Origin: Regnicoccus_A sp014224355
GTDB lineage: Bacteria; Cyanobacteriota; Cyanobacteriia; PCC-6307; Cyanobiaceae
Direction of reading: 5' to 3'
Assembly (NCBI RefSeq): GCF_050920705.1
Contig: NZ_CP154799.1
Coordinates: forward strand, 2,604,001 to 2,668,000
Length of the DNA stretch: 64,000 nt
Part shown: positions 25,786 to 36,451 of the stretch, piece after piece
Position numbering within the stretch: position 1 is the first letter of the stretch
Layout: each line of letters starts with the position of its first letter
Notes under the pieces: generated by a model
What the model was told of the DNA's origin: nothing
The model's database searches: none
What the model saw: the letters and a program-made list of their open reading frames with translations, nothing else
Program-made: the position numbers and the translations under genes

Positions 25786-27428
25786 GCCAACGTTTCGAGC
25801 GCCGCCGTCCCAAGGGCGCCGGCTCAGGTGATCGCCCCTCGGGAGGAGCCAGAGGGGGCAAACCCTCCCGCTTCGGCGGGCCCCGCCCCGAATGGCGTGG
25901 CAGCGGCGGATCCGGCGGCGACTCCGAACGCGACAGCCGTGACAAGCGCGAAGGACGCCCCCCGGAGAGCCGGGGTGGCTACCGCCCCGACGCCCCCCGG
26001 CGGGAGAGTTTTCAGCGTCCCCAGGGGGATGGCCGCCCATCGGGGCGTCCCACGCGGGTGATCGGCAGCCGACCCTCGGCACGCCGCTTCGACGACCAGC
26101 GCCCGGAAGGGGGCCGGCGGCCTGAGGGTCGCCCAGAGGGCCGCGACGGGGGCCGACGCCCCAGCTTCGGCGCGCCTCGCTTCAGCCGTCCCGACGGCGA
26201 GAGGCCCCGCTTCCAGTCCGGGCGCCCCCCCGCCCGTGCCCCGCGCTTCAACGAGCAGGAGTCGCCGGGACCCGAGGCCAGCGGCAGTTCCGAGCGCTTC
26301 AGCGCCGAGCCCGCTGACGACCTGATCTGGGGCCGCCACCCCGCTCAGGCCGCCCTGGAGAGCGATCGCCCGATTCACCGCATCTGGTGCACCCCAGAGC
26401 TGCGTTTCGCACCCCGCTTCCTGCAGCTGCTGCGCGATGCCAAGGCCAGTGGCGTTCTGGTGGAGGAGGTCACCTGGGCGCGCCTGGGTCAGATCAGCAG
26501 CGGTGCCGTCCACCAGGGGATCGTGCTGCAGGCCGCAGCCGCTGAAACCCTCGACCTGCCCAGCCTGATCGAAGGCTGCCGCGGACTCGGCGAAGCGCCG
26601 CTGCTGATGGCTGTCGATGGCCTCACCGATCCCCACAACCTGGGGGCGATCGTGCGCAGCGCCGAAGCACTTGGAGCCCATGGTCTGGTGCTGCCCCAGC
26701 GGCGCAACGCGGGCCTCACCGGCTCGGTGGCCAAGGTGGCGGCCGGTGCCCTCGAGCACCTGCCCGTGGCCCGGGTCGTGAACCTCAACCGCTCGATCGA
26801 GCAGCTCAAGGACGCGGGCTACCGCGTGGTGGGCCTGGCCGAGGAAGGCAATGTGAGCCTGATGGAGGCTGATCTCGACGGCCCGTTGGTGGTGGTCACA
26901 GGGTCTGAGGCCCAGGGCCTCTCGATGCTCACCCGCAAGCACTGCGACCAGCTGATCCGCATTCCCCTGCGGGGGGCCACCCCCAGCCTGAACGCCTCGG
27001 TGGCCACTGCCCTGCTGCTCTATGAAATCGCCCGACGGGGCTGGATGAAGACCATCAGCGGCAACGCCCCAGCGCCACGCCTGGTGCGGCCCCAGGTGCC
27101 CACCACCGCCGCTCCAGCCAGCAGCCCTCATCACTCGGCTCCAGAGACCGCCGAGGAGATCCAGCCCGTGGTTCAGGAGCTGAGCGAGGACCCTCAGCCA
27201 GCTCTGAATCAGGCCGACAGCGAGACAGACGACCAGGACAGCCAAACTGACCAGGCTGACCAGGCCGATCAGGCCGACGGCCAGGACACCATCCAGCAGG
27301 AGAGCACGGAGCACCCACAGGCGGAGACCGCGCCTGAGCTGGACCTGCAGGTGGCCTTGCCCGCCGAGATCGAACTGAGTTTCGCCCACTCCTCCACCTC
27401 CCCCTTCCAGGGAGACATCAGATTGTGA
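25782..27428 (+). CDS. SpoU/TrmH-family rRNA 2'-O-methyltransferase (RlmB-like) with long disordered tails
   Basis: A SpoU substrate-binding domain (about 180-260) and knotted methylase domain (about 275-420) are clear: DPHNLGAIVRSAEALG, VVTGSEAQGLS and IPLRGATPSLNASVATALLLYE are the three motifs. This group methylates 23S rRNA G2251 (RlmB). The protein is 548 residues, about twice the usual length: residues 1-175 are Arg/Gly/Pro-rich and strongly basic, and residues 425-548 are acidic, Gln/Asp-rich with QADQADQAD repeats. The tails probably are disordered and may bind RNA or ribosome. It is the third gene of a tight operon. Confidence 0.9.
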   Translation: MSQRFERRRPKGAGSGDRPSGGARGGKPSRFGGPRPEWRGSGGSGGDSERDSRDKREGRPPESRGGYRPDAPRRESFQRPQGDGRPSGRPTRVIGSRPSARRFDDQRPEGGRRPEGRPEGRDGGRRPSFGAPRFSRPDGERPRFQSGRPPARAPRFNEQESPGPEASGSSERFSAEPADDLIWGRHPAQAALESDRPIHRIWCTPELRFAPRFLQLLRDAKASGVLVEEVTWARLGQISSGAVHQGIVLQAAAAETLDLPSLIEGCRGLGEAPLLMAVDGLTDPHNLGAIVRSAEALGAHGLVLPQRRNAGLTGSVAKVAAGALEHLPVARVVNLNRSIEQLKDAGYRVVGLAEEGNVSLMEADLDGPLVVVTGSEAQGLSMLTRKHCDQLIRIPLRGATPSLNASVATALLLYEIARRGWMKTISGNAPAPRLVRPQVPTTAAPASSPHHSAPETAEEIQPVVQELSEDPQPALNQADSETDDQDSQTDQADQADQADGQDTIQQESTEHPQAETAPELDLQVALPAEIELSFAHSSTSPFQGDIRL

Positions 27429-27510
27429 TGGTGGTGCCGTCTGCAGGCCCGGATCCAGCTCGGGAGCGGTGCCCTTCGATCGGCACAATGGTCAGGTTCG
27501 CCACGGTTCG

Positions 27511-27759
27511 ATGAACCCCTTGATTCGGCTGCTCAGAAGCCTGGCCAACGGTCTTGGGGTGGCCTGGTGGGCCCGGGTGGAAACCCACGATCCCCATGTC
27601 GTCTACTGGTTCGGACCCTTCGTGCGACAGGAGCATCTCGAGGCGAGCCTGCCCACTTTTCTCGGCGATGTGGGCAGCGAACAGCCCGGCTCGATCAAAC
27701 ACGAACTGCTGCAGGTCCGCCGCGGCGAACCCCTCACCGAAGACTTTGAGCCTGGCTGA
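27511..27759 (+). CDS. DUF1816-domain protein
   Basis: The 82-residue protein matches the cyanobacterial DUF1816 family: WWARVETHDPHVVYWFGPFV core followed by a short helix and acidic tail. The ATG at 27511 is preferred over a GTG/ATG upstream because family members start there. It lies between the RlmB-like gene and gatA in the same direction. Function unknown. Confidence 0.82.
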   Translation: MNPLIRLLRSLANGLGVAWWARVETHDPHVVYWFGPFVRQEHLEASLPTFLGDVGSEQPGSIKHELLQVRRGEPLTEDFEPG

Positions 27760-27788
27760 TAGCGTCGCTCGATGCAAGGCAAGGGCTG

Positions 27789-29249
27789 ATGGGGATCGCC
27801 GAGTGGCGTGGGCAACTGGAGCGCGGCGAGGTGTCGGCCCGGGAGCTCACAGACCAGCATCTGGCCCGGATCGAGGCCGTCGACGGCACCCTCCATTCCT
27901 TCCTGGAGGTCACCACGGAGCGCGCCCGCGCCGATGCTGACCGTGTCGATGCCGCCCGGGCCGCCGGGGAGTCGCTGCCGCCCCTGGCCGGAGTGCCCCT
28001 GGCGATCAAGGACAACCTCTGCACGAAAGGCATCCGCACCACCTGCTCCAGCCGGATGCTGGAGCAGTTCGTGCCTCCCTACGAATCCACCGTCACCGAA
28101 CGGCTGTGGCAGGCCGGCGGAATCCTGATCGGCAAGACCAACCTCGATGAGTTCGCCATGGGCAGCTCCACCGAGACCTCCGCCTTCGGGCCCAGCCGCA
28201 ACCCCTGGAACCCCGAACGGGTGCCCGGTGGCAGCTCCGGTGGCAGTGCCTCCGCCGTGGGCTCCGGCGAATGTGTCGCCGCCCTGGGCTCCGACACGGG
28301 CGGCTCGATCCGTCAGCCGGCCGCCTTCTGCGGTGTGGTGGGCCTCAAGCCCACCTACGGACGGGTGAGCCGCTGGGGTCTGGTGGCCTTCGCCAGCTCC
28401 CTTGATCAGGTGGGGCCATTCAGCACCAGCGTGGCTGATGCCGCCGAGCTGCTGCAGGTGATCGCCGGGGAAGACCGCCGCGATGGCACCTGCCTGCAGG
28501 CCCCCGTTCCCGACTACACCGCCGCCCTGAAGGCCCCGGTGAAGGGCCTGCGGGTCGGACTGGTGAAGGAATGCTTTGAGGCCGAGGGTCTCGATCCCCA
28601 GGTGAAGGCCTCGGTGCTGGCCGCCGCCGCCCAGCTGGAGGCCCTCGGCTGCGAGCTGGTGGAGGTGAGCTGCCCCCGCTTCAACGACGGCATCGCCACC
28701 TACTACGTGATCGCCCCCTCGGAAGCGTCCGCCAACCTGGCCCGCTACGACGGCGTGAAGTACGGCTACCGCTCCGAGCAGGCCGCCAGCCTGGCGGAGA
28801 TGACGGCCCGCAGCCGGGCCGAGGGATTCGGGGATGAGGTGCAGCGACGCATCCTGATCGGCACCTATGCCCTCTCAGCCGGCTATGTGGATGCCTACTA
28901 CAAAAAGGCCCAACAGGTGCGCACCTTGATCCGCCGCGATTTCGATGCGGCCTTCGGCTCAGTGGATGTGCTGCTCACTCCCACCTCCCCCACCACAGCC
29001 TTCCGCTTCGGAGCCCACGCCGAGGATCCCCTGGCGATGTATCTGGCCGATCTGCTCACCATCCCGGCCAACATGGCCGGCCTGCCGGCGATCAGCGTGC
29101 CCTGCGGCTTCGACGACGGCGGCCTGCCGATCGGCCTGCAGCTGATCACAGGCGTGCTCGAGGAGCCGCGCCTGCTGCAGGTGGCCCACCACTATGAGCA
29201 GGCCGCCCGGGTGATGGACACCAGACCCAGCGCAGCCCTGGTGCCCTGA
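27789..29249 (+). CDS. gatA: Asp/Glu-tRNA amidotransferase subunit A
   Basis: The 486-residue amidase shows the Ser-cisSer-Lys triad: Lys in GVPLAIKDN, cis-Ser in GSSGGSASAV and nucleophile Ser in SDTGGSIRQPA. GatA releases ammonia from glutamine or asparagine to convert misacylated Glu-tRNA(Gln) to Gln-tRNA(Gln) with GatB and GatC. It follows DUF1816 by 29 bases and precedes dnaE. Length is normal. Confidence 0.97.
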   Translation: MGIAEWRGQLERGEVSARELTDQHLARIEAVDGTLHSFLEVTTERARADADRVDAARAAGESLPPLAGVPLAIKDNLCTKGIRTTCSSRMLEQFVPPYESTVTERLWQAGGILIGKTNLDEFAMGSSTETSAFGPSRNPWNPERVPGGSSGGSASAVGSGECVAALGSDTGGSIRQPAAFCGVVGLKPTYGRVSRWGLVAFASSLDQVGPFSTSVADAAELLQVIAGEDRRDGTCLQAPVPDYTAALKAPVKGLRVGLVKECFEAEGLDPQVKASVLAAAAQLEALGCELVEVSCPRFNDGIATYYVIAPSEASANLARYDGVKYGYRSEQAASLAEMTARSRAEGFGDEVQRRILIGTYALSAGYVDAYYKKAQQVRTLIRRDFDAAFGSVDVLLTPTSPTTAFRFGAHAEDPLAMYLADLLTIPANMAGLPAISVPCGFDDGGLPIGLQLITGVLEEPRLLQVAHHYEQAARVMDTRPSAALVP

Positions 29250-29327
29250 ACCAGCCGCCTGACTGACACCACATCTGGTGGCCGGTAACGTGGCAGCACC
29301 CCGTGGTGGCGTCTGACGCCTCAGCCC

Positions 29328-32300
29328 TTGGCCTTCGTCCCCCTCCACAACCACAGCGATTACAGCCTGCTGGACGGTGCCAGCCAGCTGCCGCAGATGG
29401 TCGAGCGGGCCGTGGCGCTGGGCATGCCGGCCCTGGCCCTCACCGATCACGGCGTGATGTACGGCGCCATCGAGCTGCTGAAGCTCTGCAAGGGGGCCGG
29501 CATCAAGCCGATCATCGGCAACGAGATGTACGTGATCAACGGCTCGATCGACGAGCCGTGGGTGAAGGGCGAACGCCGCTATCACCTGGTGGTGCTGGCC
29601 AAGAACGACACCGGCTACCGCAACCTGGTCAAGCTCACCAGTCTCAGCCACCTGCGCGGCATGCGCGGCCGGGGCATCTTCTCGCGGGCCTGCATCGACA
29701 AGCAGCTGCTGGAGCAGCACCGCGAAGGGCTGATCCTGGCCACCGCCTGCCTGGGCGGTGAGATTCCCCAGGCGATCCTGCGCGGCCGACCCGAGGTCGC
29801 CCGGGATGTGGCCCGCTGGTACCAGCAGCGTTTCGGCTCCGACTTCTACCTCGAGATCCAGGACCACGGCTCACCGGAAGACCGGATCGTGAACGTGGAG
29901 CTGGTGCGGATCGCCCGGGAGCTGGGCATCGAGCTGATCGCCACCAACGACGCCCACTACCTCAGCAGCGCCGATGTGGAGGCCCACGACGCCCTGCTCT
30001 GCGTGCTCACCGGCAAGCTCGTCACCGACGAGAAACGGCTGCGCTACACCGGCACCGAATACATCAAGAGCGAGGCGGAAATGGGCCGCCTCTTCGCCGA
30101 TCACCTCGAGCCGGACGTGGTGGCCGAAGCGATCGCCAACACCGCGGCGGTGGCCGAGAAGGTGGAGGCCTACGACATCCTCGGCCGCCAGCAGATGCCC
30201 CGCTTCCCGATCCCCGACGGGCACACGGCGGTGAGTTATCTGGCGGAGGTGTCCGAGGCCGGCCTGCGCCAACGGCTGCGGCTGGCCTGCGCTGATCCGA
30301 TCGATCCGCTCTATGGCGAGCGGCTGGCCTTCGAGCTGCAGGTGATGGAGCAGATGGGCTTCCCCACCTATTTCCTGGTGGTGTGGGACTACATCCGCTT
30401 CGCGCGCGACCAGGGCATCCCGGTGGGGCCGGGACGGGGCTCCGCCGCCGGTTCGCTGGTGGCCTATGCCCTCGGGATCACCAACATCGATCCGGTCAGC
30501 AACGGCCTGCTGTTCGAGCGTTTCCTCAACCCCGAGCGCAAGTCGATGCCTGACATCGACACCGACTTCTGCATTGAGCGCCGCGGCGAGGTGATCGAGT
30601 ACGTCACCCAGCGCTACGGCGAGGACAAGGTGGCGCAGATCATCACCTTCAACCGGATGACCTCCAAGGCGGTGCTCAAGGATGTGGCCCGCGTGCTCGA
30701 CATTCCCTACGGCGATGCCGACCGCCTGGCCAAATTGATTCCCGTCGTGCGTGGCAAGCCCGCCAAGCTGGCGGAGATGATCGGCCCCGAGTCGCCCGCA
30801 CCGGAATTCCGCGAGAAATACGAGAACGACCCCCAGGTGCGCCGCTGGGTGGACATGGCCCGCCGCATCGAGGGCACCAACAAGACCTTCGGGGTGCATG
30901 CCGCCGGCGTGGTGATCGCGGCTGAACCGCTGGATTCGCTGGTGCCGTTGCAGCGCAACAACGACGGTCAGGTGATCACCCAGTACTTCATGGAGGACGT
31001 GGAGGCGATGGGGCTGCTGAAGATGGACTTCCTCGGCCTCAAGAACCTCACCATGATCGACAAGACCCTCGATCTGGTGGAGCAGAGCAGCGGTGAGCGC
31101 CTCGATCCCGATGATCTTCCCCCCAGCGACGCGGACACCTTCGCCCTGCTGGCCCGCGGCGATCTGGAGGGCATCTTCCAGCTCGAATCCAGCGGCATGC
31201 GTCAGATCGTGCGGGATCTCAGACCGTCGTCGCTGGAGGACATCTCCTCGATCCTGGCCCTCTACCGGCCGGGTCCGCTCGATGCCGGTCTGATCCCGAA
31301 ATTCATCAACCGAAAGCATGGCCGCGAAGCGATTGATTTCGCCTGTCCTGGCCTGGAGCCGATCCTGAAGGAGACCTACGGGATCATGGTCTACCAGGAG
31401 CAGATCATGCGCATCGCCCAGGATCTGGCCGGCTATTCCCTCGGTGAAGCCGACCTGCTGCGGCGGGCGATGGGCAAGAAGAAGAAAAGTGAGATGGAGA
31501 AGCACCAGAGCCTGTTCGTGCAGGGGGCCACCCAGCGGGGCGTGGAGCAGCGGGTGGCGGAAGGTCTGTTTGAGCAGATGGTGCTGTTCGCCGAATACTG
31601 CTTCAACAAGAGCCACTCCACCGCCTACGGCGCTGTCACCTACCAGACGGCGTACCTCAAGGCCCATTACCCGGTGGCCTACATGGCCGCTCTGCTCACG
31701 GTCAATGCCGGCAGCACCGACAAGGTGCAGCGCTACATCGCCAATTGCCAGGCGATGGGCATCGAGGTGATGCCACCCGATCTCAATGCCTCCGGCATCG
31801 ATTTCACCCCGAAAGGAGAAAGAATCCTGTTCGGACTCTCGGCGGTTCGCAACCTCGGTGATGGCGCCATTCGCCAGTTGCTGGAAGCCCGTGTCCAGGA
31901 TGGACCCTTTGCCTCCCTGGCCGATCTCTGCGATCGGATCCCGACCACGCTGATGAACCGACGGGCGCTGGAATCGCTGATCCACTGCGGTGCCCTTGAT
32001 GGGCTGGAGCCCAGCGCCAACCGCGCCCAGTTGATGGCCGACCTCGATCTGGTGCTGGATTGGGCCAGCTCCCGCGCCAGGGATCGCGCCAGCGGGCAAG
32101 GCAACCTGTTCGACCTGATGGCCGGCGTCACTTCAGCCCAGGCTGATCAGAGCACCGCCCCGAAGGCGGCGCCGGTGGCCGACTATCCCCCCAAGGAGAA
32201 ACTCCGCCTGGAGAAGGAGCTGGTGGGGTTCTACCTCTCCGATCACCCCCTGCGGCAGCTGGCGCGGCCGATTCAGATGCTCTCACCGATCAGCCTGGGG

Positions 32301-32840
32301 CGGCTGGAGGAGCAGGCCGACAAGGCCCGGGTCAGCGTGGTGGCGATGTTGCCGGAGGTGCGGCAGGTGACCACCCGCAAGGGGGATCGCATGGCCGTGC
32401 TGCAGCTCGAGGATCTCAGCGGCAGCGCCGAGTGCGTGGTGTTCCCCAAGACCTACGCCCGTCTGAGCGACCACCTGATGGTGGATGCGCGGCTGATGAT
32501 CTGGGGGTCGGTGGACCGGCGCGACGAACGGGTGCAGCTGATCCTGGATGACTGCCGCGCCATCGACGACCTCGATGTGCTGCTGGTGGAGCTGATGGCG
32601 GAGCAGGCCAGTGACATCACCGTGCAGCACCGCCTGAGGGAATGCCTGGTGCGGCACCGGCCGGAGCAGGAGGAGGCCGGCGTGCGGGTGCCGGTGGTGG
32701 CGAAGGTGCGGCTCCATGGCGAGGCCCGCTACGTGCGCCTCGGCCATCAATTCTGCGTCCGCGATGGGGCCGCCGCGGTCAGCACCCTCACCGACGCCGC
32801 CTTCACCGCCAGGCTGCACTCGGTGCTGCAGACCGCCTGA
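29328..32840 (+). CDS. dnaE: DNA polymerase III subunit alpha
   Basis: The 1170-residue polymerase has an N-terminal PHP domain (FVPLHNHSDYSLLDGA, ALTDHGVMYGAIE), the C-family catalytic palm with GPGRGSAAGSLVAYALGI and PDIDTDF (catalytic Asp residues), and a C-terminal OB fold (QLEDLSGSAECVVFPKTY). The start is TTG 29328. The gene is continuous: the intein insertion site near the middle is unbroken, unlike the split-intein dnaE of many other cyanobacteria. Length matches other alpha-cyanobacterial DnaE proteins. Confidence 0.97.
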   Translation: MAFVPLHNHSDYSLLDGASQLPQMVERAVALGMPALALTDHGVMYGAIELLKLCKGAGIKPIIGNEMYVINGSIDEPWVKGERRYHLVVLAKNDTGYRNLVKLTSLSHLRGMRGRGIFSRACIDKQLLEQHREGLILATACLGGEIPQAILRGRPEVARDVARWYQQRFGSDFYLEIQDHGSPEDRIVNVELVRIARELGIELIATNDAHYLSSADVEAHDALLCVLTGKLVTDEKRLRYTGTEYIKSEAEMGRLFADHLEPDVVAEAIANTAAVAEKVEAYDILGRQQMPRFPIPDGHTAVSYLAEVSEAGLRQRLRLACADPIDPLYGERLAFELQVMEQMGFPTYFLVVWDYIRFARDQGIPVGPGRGSAAGSLVAYALGITNIDPVSNGLLFERFLNPERKSMPDIDTDFCIERRGEVIEYVTQRYGEDKVAQIITFNRMTSKAVLKDVARVLDIPYGDADRLAKLIPVVRGKPAKLAEMIGPESPAPEFREKYENDPQVRRWVDMARRIEGTNKTFGVHAAGVVIAAEPLDSLVPLQRNNDGQVITQYFMEDVEAMGLLKMDFLGLKNLTMIDKTLDLVEQSSGERLDPDDLPPSDADTFALLARGDLEGIFQLESSGMRQIVRDLRPSSLEDISSILALYRPGPLDAGLIPKFINRKHGREAIDFACPGLEPILKETYGIMVYQEQIMRIAQDLAGYSLGEADLLRRAMGKKKKSEMEKHQSLFVQGATQRGVEQRVAEGLFEQMVLFAEYCFNKSHSTAYGAVTYQTAYLKAHYPVAYMAALLTVNAGSTDKVQRYIANCQAMGIEVMPPDLNASGIDFTPKGERILFGLSAVRNLGDGAIRQLLEARVQDGPFASLADLCDRIPTTLMNRRALESLIHCGALDGLEPSANRAQLMADLDLVLDWASSRARDRASGQGNLFDLMAGVTSAQADQSTAPKAAPVADYPPKEKLRLEKELVGFYLSDHPLRQLARPIQMLSPISLGRLEEQADKARVSVVAMLPEVRQVTTRKGDRMAVLQLEDLSGSAECVVFPKTYARLSDHLMVDARLMIWGSVDRRDERVQLILDDCRAIDDLDVLLVELMAEQASDITVQHRLRECLVRHRPEQEEAGVRVPVVAKVRLHGEARYVRLGHQFCVRDGAAAVSTLTDAAFTARLHSVLQTA

Positions 32841-32844
32841 ACCC

Positions 32845-33237
32845 TCAGGCGCCGCTGCTGCCCTGACGGATGGCCTTGATCGAGGCCTTCATGCGGGCGA
32901 TATTGGTGCCGATCTGCTCGGTGCCCAGCAGGCTGCCTGGCGCCTGCTCCCAGCTGGCGGAGAGCACGCCATAGCTCAGCCCCAGCACCCCGAGCAGAAA
33001 CAGGCCGCCGGAGCTGGCCAGGGTGACCACGGGGGGGATGTCGAGCAGGCCGCGGCTGACCAGCAGGTAGCTGCCGATGAACACGCCCATGCCCAGCAGC
33101 GACGGAACCCCGGTGGCCACGCCGATACGGCGGGCCATGCGGTTGGCCACGGCCGGCGGGATCACCTGGGACCCCCTGGGCGTGGTCTTGGGCTCGCGCT
33201 CCGGCTCAAACGGCAGGGGCTTGCGCTTGGCCGCCAT
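32845..33237 (-). CDS. PAM68-family photosystem II assembly protein
   Basis: From ATG 33237 the product is 130 residues: a basic N-terminus with conserved KPLPFEPE, then VIPPAVANRMARRI, then two membrane helices (about 48-66 and 73-92) and a C-terminal tail ending GTNIARMKASIKAIRQG. The layout matches PAM68 (DUF3464), needed for photosystem II and NDH assembly in plants. It lies 8 bases after rpsO on the same strand. It converges with dnaE (gap of 4 bases). Confidence 0.88.
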   Translation of the reverse strand: MAAKRKPLPFEPEREPKTTPRGSQVIPPAVANRMARRIGVATGVPSLLGMGVFIGSYLLVSRGLLDIPPVVTLASSGGLFLLGVLGLSYGVLSASWEQAPGSLLGTEQIGTNIARMKASIKAIRQGSSGA

Positions 33238-33245
33238 GGCTGGAC

Positions 33246-33515
33246 TCAGCCCCGGATGCCGAGCTTGGCGATCAGCTGGCTGTAGCGCTCCTCGCTCTCG
33301 GCGCGCAGATAACCGAGCAGCCGCTTGCGGCGACCGATCATCTTCAGCAGCCCCTGGCGGGAGGAGAAGTCGTGCTTGTTCTTCTGCAGGTGGCCGGTGA
33401 GCTGGGTCACCCGCTCGCTCAGCATCGCCACCTGAACCTCGACCGAACCGGTGTCGGTGCCGTGGGTCTGGTGGGAGTTGATCAGTTCCTGCTTCTTGGT
33501 GGTATCGAGCGGCAT
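33246..33515 (-). CDS. rpsO: 30S ribosomal protein S15
   Basis: The 89-residue protein has the S15 sequence throughout, including QTHGTDTGSVEVQVAMLSERV and LLKMIGRRKRLLGYL. S15 binds 16S rRNA early in 30S assembly. It follows ruvA by 95 bases on the same strand and precedes the PAM68-family gene. Confidence 0.98.
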   Translation of the reverse strand: MPLDTTKKQELINSHQTHGTDTGSVEVQVAMLSERVTQLTGHLQKNKHDFSSRQGLLKMIGRRKRLLGYLRAESEERYSQLIAKLGIRG

Positions 33516-33610
33516 GCCGGCGTCGGGCCCTGACGGTGCAAACAGACAACCTAACGCCTCAGGGGACTGGCGACCAAGCCGCGAACCATCTCTGCGGCTT
33601 GCCTCCAGCC

Positions 33611-34273
33611 TCAGGCGTCCTCGCGGGAGAGCCAGCGCAGACAGGCGCTCAGCCAGGCGTCAGCATCGAGGGCCGGATCAAGGCCGTCACGGCCCAGGCC
33701 GCGCAGCGCCCGGCTGATCTCCAGGGGCTCGTAGCCCAGGGCGGTGAGGGTGATCTGCAGCTCTTCACGGGTGGAGGCGGTCGGCCCCGGATCGCCGTCT
33801 GTGCTGCCGCCTGCGCCATCGAGGGTGTCGTCGTCGAAGCCAGCGGCGGCCCCGTAGCTCTCCGCCAGCTTGCCGCGCAGCTCCACCGCCAGCCGCTCGG
33901 CCGTGCGCTTGCCCACCCCAGGCGCCCTGCAGAGCCGGCGCAGGTCGGCCTGAACGATCGCCCGCACCAGCTCCTCGCAGGGCATGGTGCCCAGCAGGGC
34001 CAGGGCCATCTGCGGCCCGACCCCGCTCACGGCCACCAGCAGGCGGAACAGATCGCGCTCGTGGCGGGCACCGAAGCCGAACAGGGTCCAGCCGTCGTCA
34101 CGGATCGTCTGGTGGGTGTAAAGGCTGAGCTGACTGCCTGCCGGGGGCAGCAGCTCCCAGTGGCGGCGGGTGATCTGCACCTCGTAACCCACGCCAGAGC
34201 AGGCCAGCAGGAGACCACAACGGTTGCCCTGTTGCCACGGCTCTGCCACATGGCCTTGCAGCCAGCCGATCAT
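33611..34273 (-). CDS. ruvA: Holliday junction DNA helicase subunit RuvA
   Basis: The 220-residue protein begins MIGWLQGHV (OB fold) and has two helix-hairpin-helix motifs (VSGVGPQMALALLG, APGVGKRTAERLAVELRGKL), then an acidic linker and a C-terminal RuvB-binding domain (LTALGYEPLEISRALRGL). The start at 34273 fits family members. It leads a likely operon ruvA-rpsO-PAM68. Confidence 0.97.
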   Translation of the reverse strand: MIGWLQGHVAEPWQQGNRCGLLLACSGVGYEVQITRRHWELLPPAGSQLSLYTHQTIRDDGWTLFGFGARHERDLFRLLVAVSGVGPQMALALLGTMPCEELVRAIVQADLRRLCRAPGVGKRTAERLAVELRGKLAESYGAAAGFDDDTLDGAGGSTDGDPGPTASTREELQITLTALGYEPLEISRALRGLGRDGLDPALDADAWLSACLRWLSREDA

Positions 34274-34296
34274 GGAGACCACCAACGATCCGCCCC

Positions 34297-34814
34297 ATGC
34301 TGCCCGGTCCGCCAACCCCTGCCAGCCGGTCTGAGGCCATCACCCTGCCGCAGCCTCCCTGGCGGCGCCCCCTGCTGGCCGCCCTGCTGGTGGCCCTGCT
34401 GGTGGCCCTGCTGGTGGCCCTGCTCGGACTGAACGGCTGCCAGGCGGCGGGCCAGCCCCCCGGGCGGTGCTGCTGCAGGCCCTGGGTCTGCAGATCGAGC
34501 TCACCCAGCAGTCGATCGCCGAGGCCCTCGAGCTCGAGCCGAGCGAGCGGCGGCCCCAGGTGAGCCGCGTCCGCGTCGACCGCCAGGAGACCATCCCGAT
34601 CGGGCTGGGCAAGGGCCTGCACCTCACCGGTCAGTTCGATTGGCGCCTGGCGGACGACCCCTATCGGGTGGACAGCCCCTTTGAGCTGTACCTGCTGCGT
34701 GGGGAGCGGGGCGAGAGCTGGCGGCTGGCACGCCCAACCGGAGCCTCCGGCGACAGCCTCAACCAGGAGTGGCTGGTGGATCCGCTGCCGCTGGCGGGCG
34801 ACCGTCCGGCCTGA
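34297..34814 (+). CDS. probable lipoprotein or membrane-anchored protein, frameshifted in this sequence
   Basis: The first frame (34297 onward) encodes a basic start and hydrophobic stretch made of LLVA repeats, ending in a lipobox-like LGLNGC. The frame is lost at a run of six C (34456-34461); the next frame continues with RAVLLQALGLQIELTQQSIAEALEL and a globular C-terminal domain of about 115 residues to 34814. Adding one C gives one continuous 173-residue protein. Three tandem copies of ctggtggccctg encode the hydrophobic LLVA repeats. I recognise no family; export or lipoprotein status is inferred. Confidence 0.65.
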
Positions 34815-34932
34815 GCGGGGCCCGCGGAGGCCGTGAAGCCCCCAATCAAGGCTGGCCCGGTAGCAACGGTGATGACCGCGCCGGATCGGAACCTGCCATA
34901 AAGTCTCCGCAGCAGAATCGCCACCCCATTCA

Positions 34933-36369
<1,437 letters not shown>

Positions 36370-36451
36370 GACAGCTGCGATGACGACCGGTGCCGGCCGT
36401 CCTGGACGCTCCGTCCTGGTGCAGGAGGGCCCATGGCCTACAGCCGGTCCA

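Noticed and set aside
29871..32099. A 742-codon open frame antisense to dnaE
   Set aside because: It is a shadow of GC-rich coding sequence: His/Gly/Arg-rich, no family, and overlaid on a full dnaE.
29328..32840. Split intein in dnaE
   Set aside because: The coding sequence is continuous across the usual intein site.
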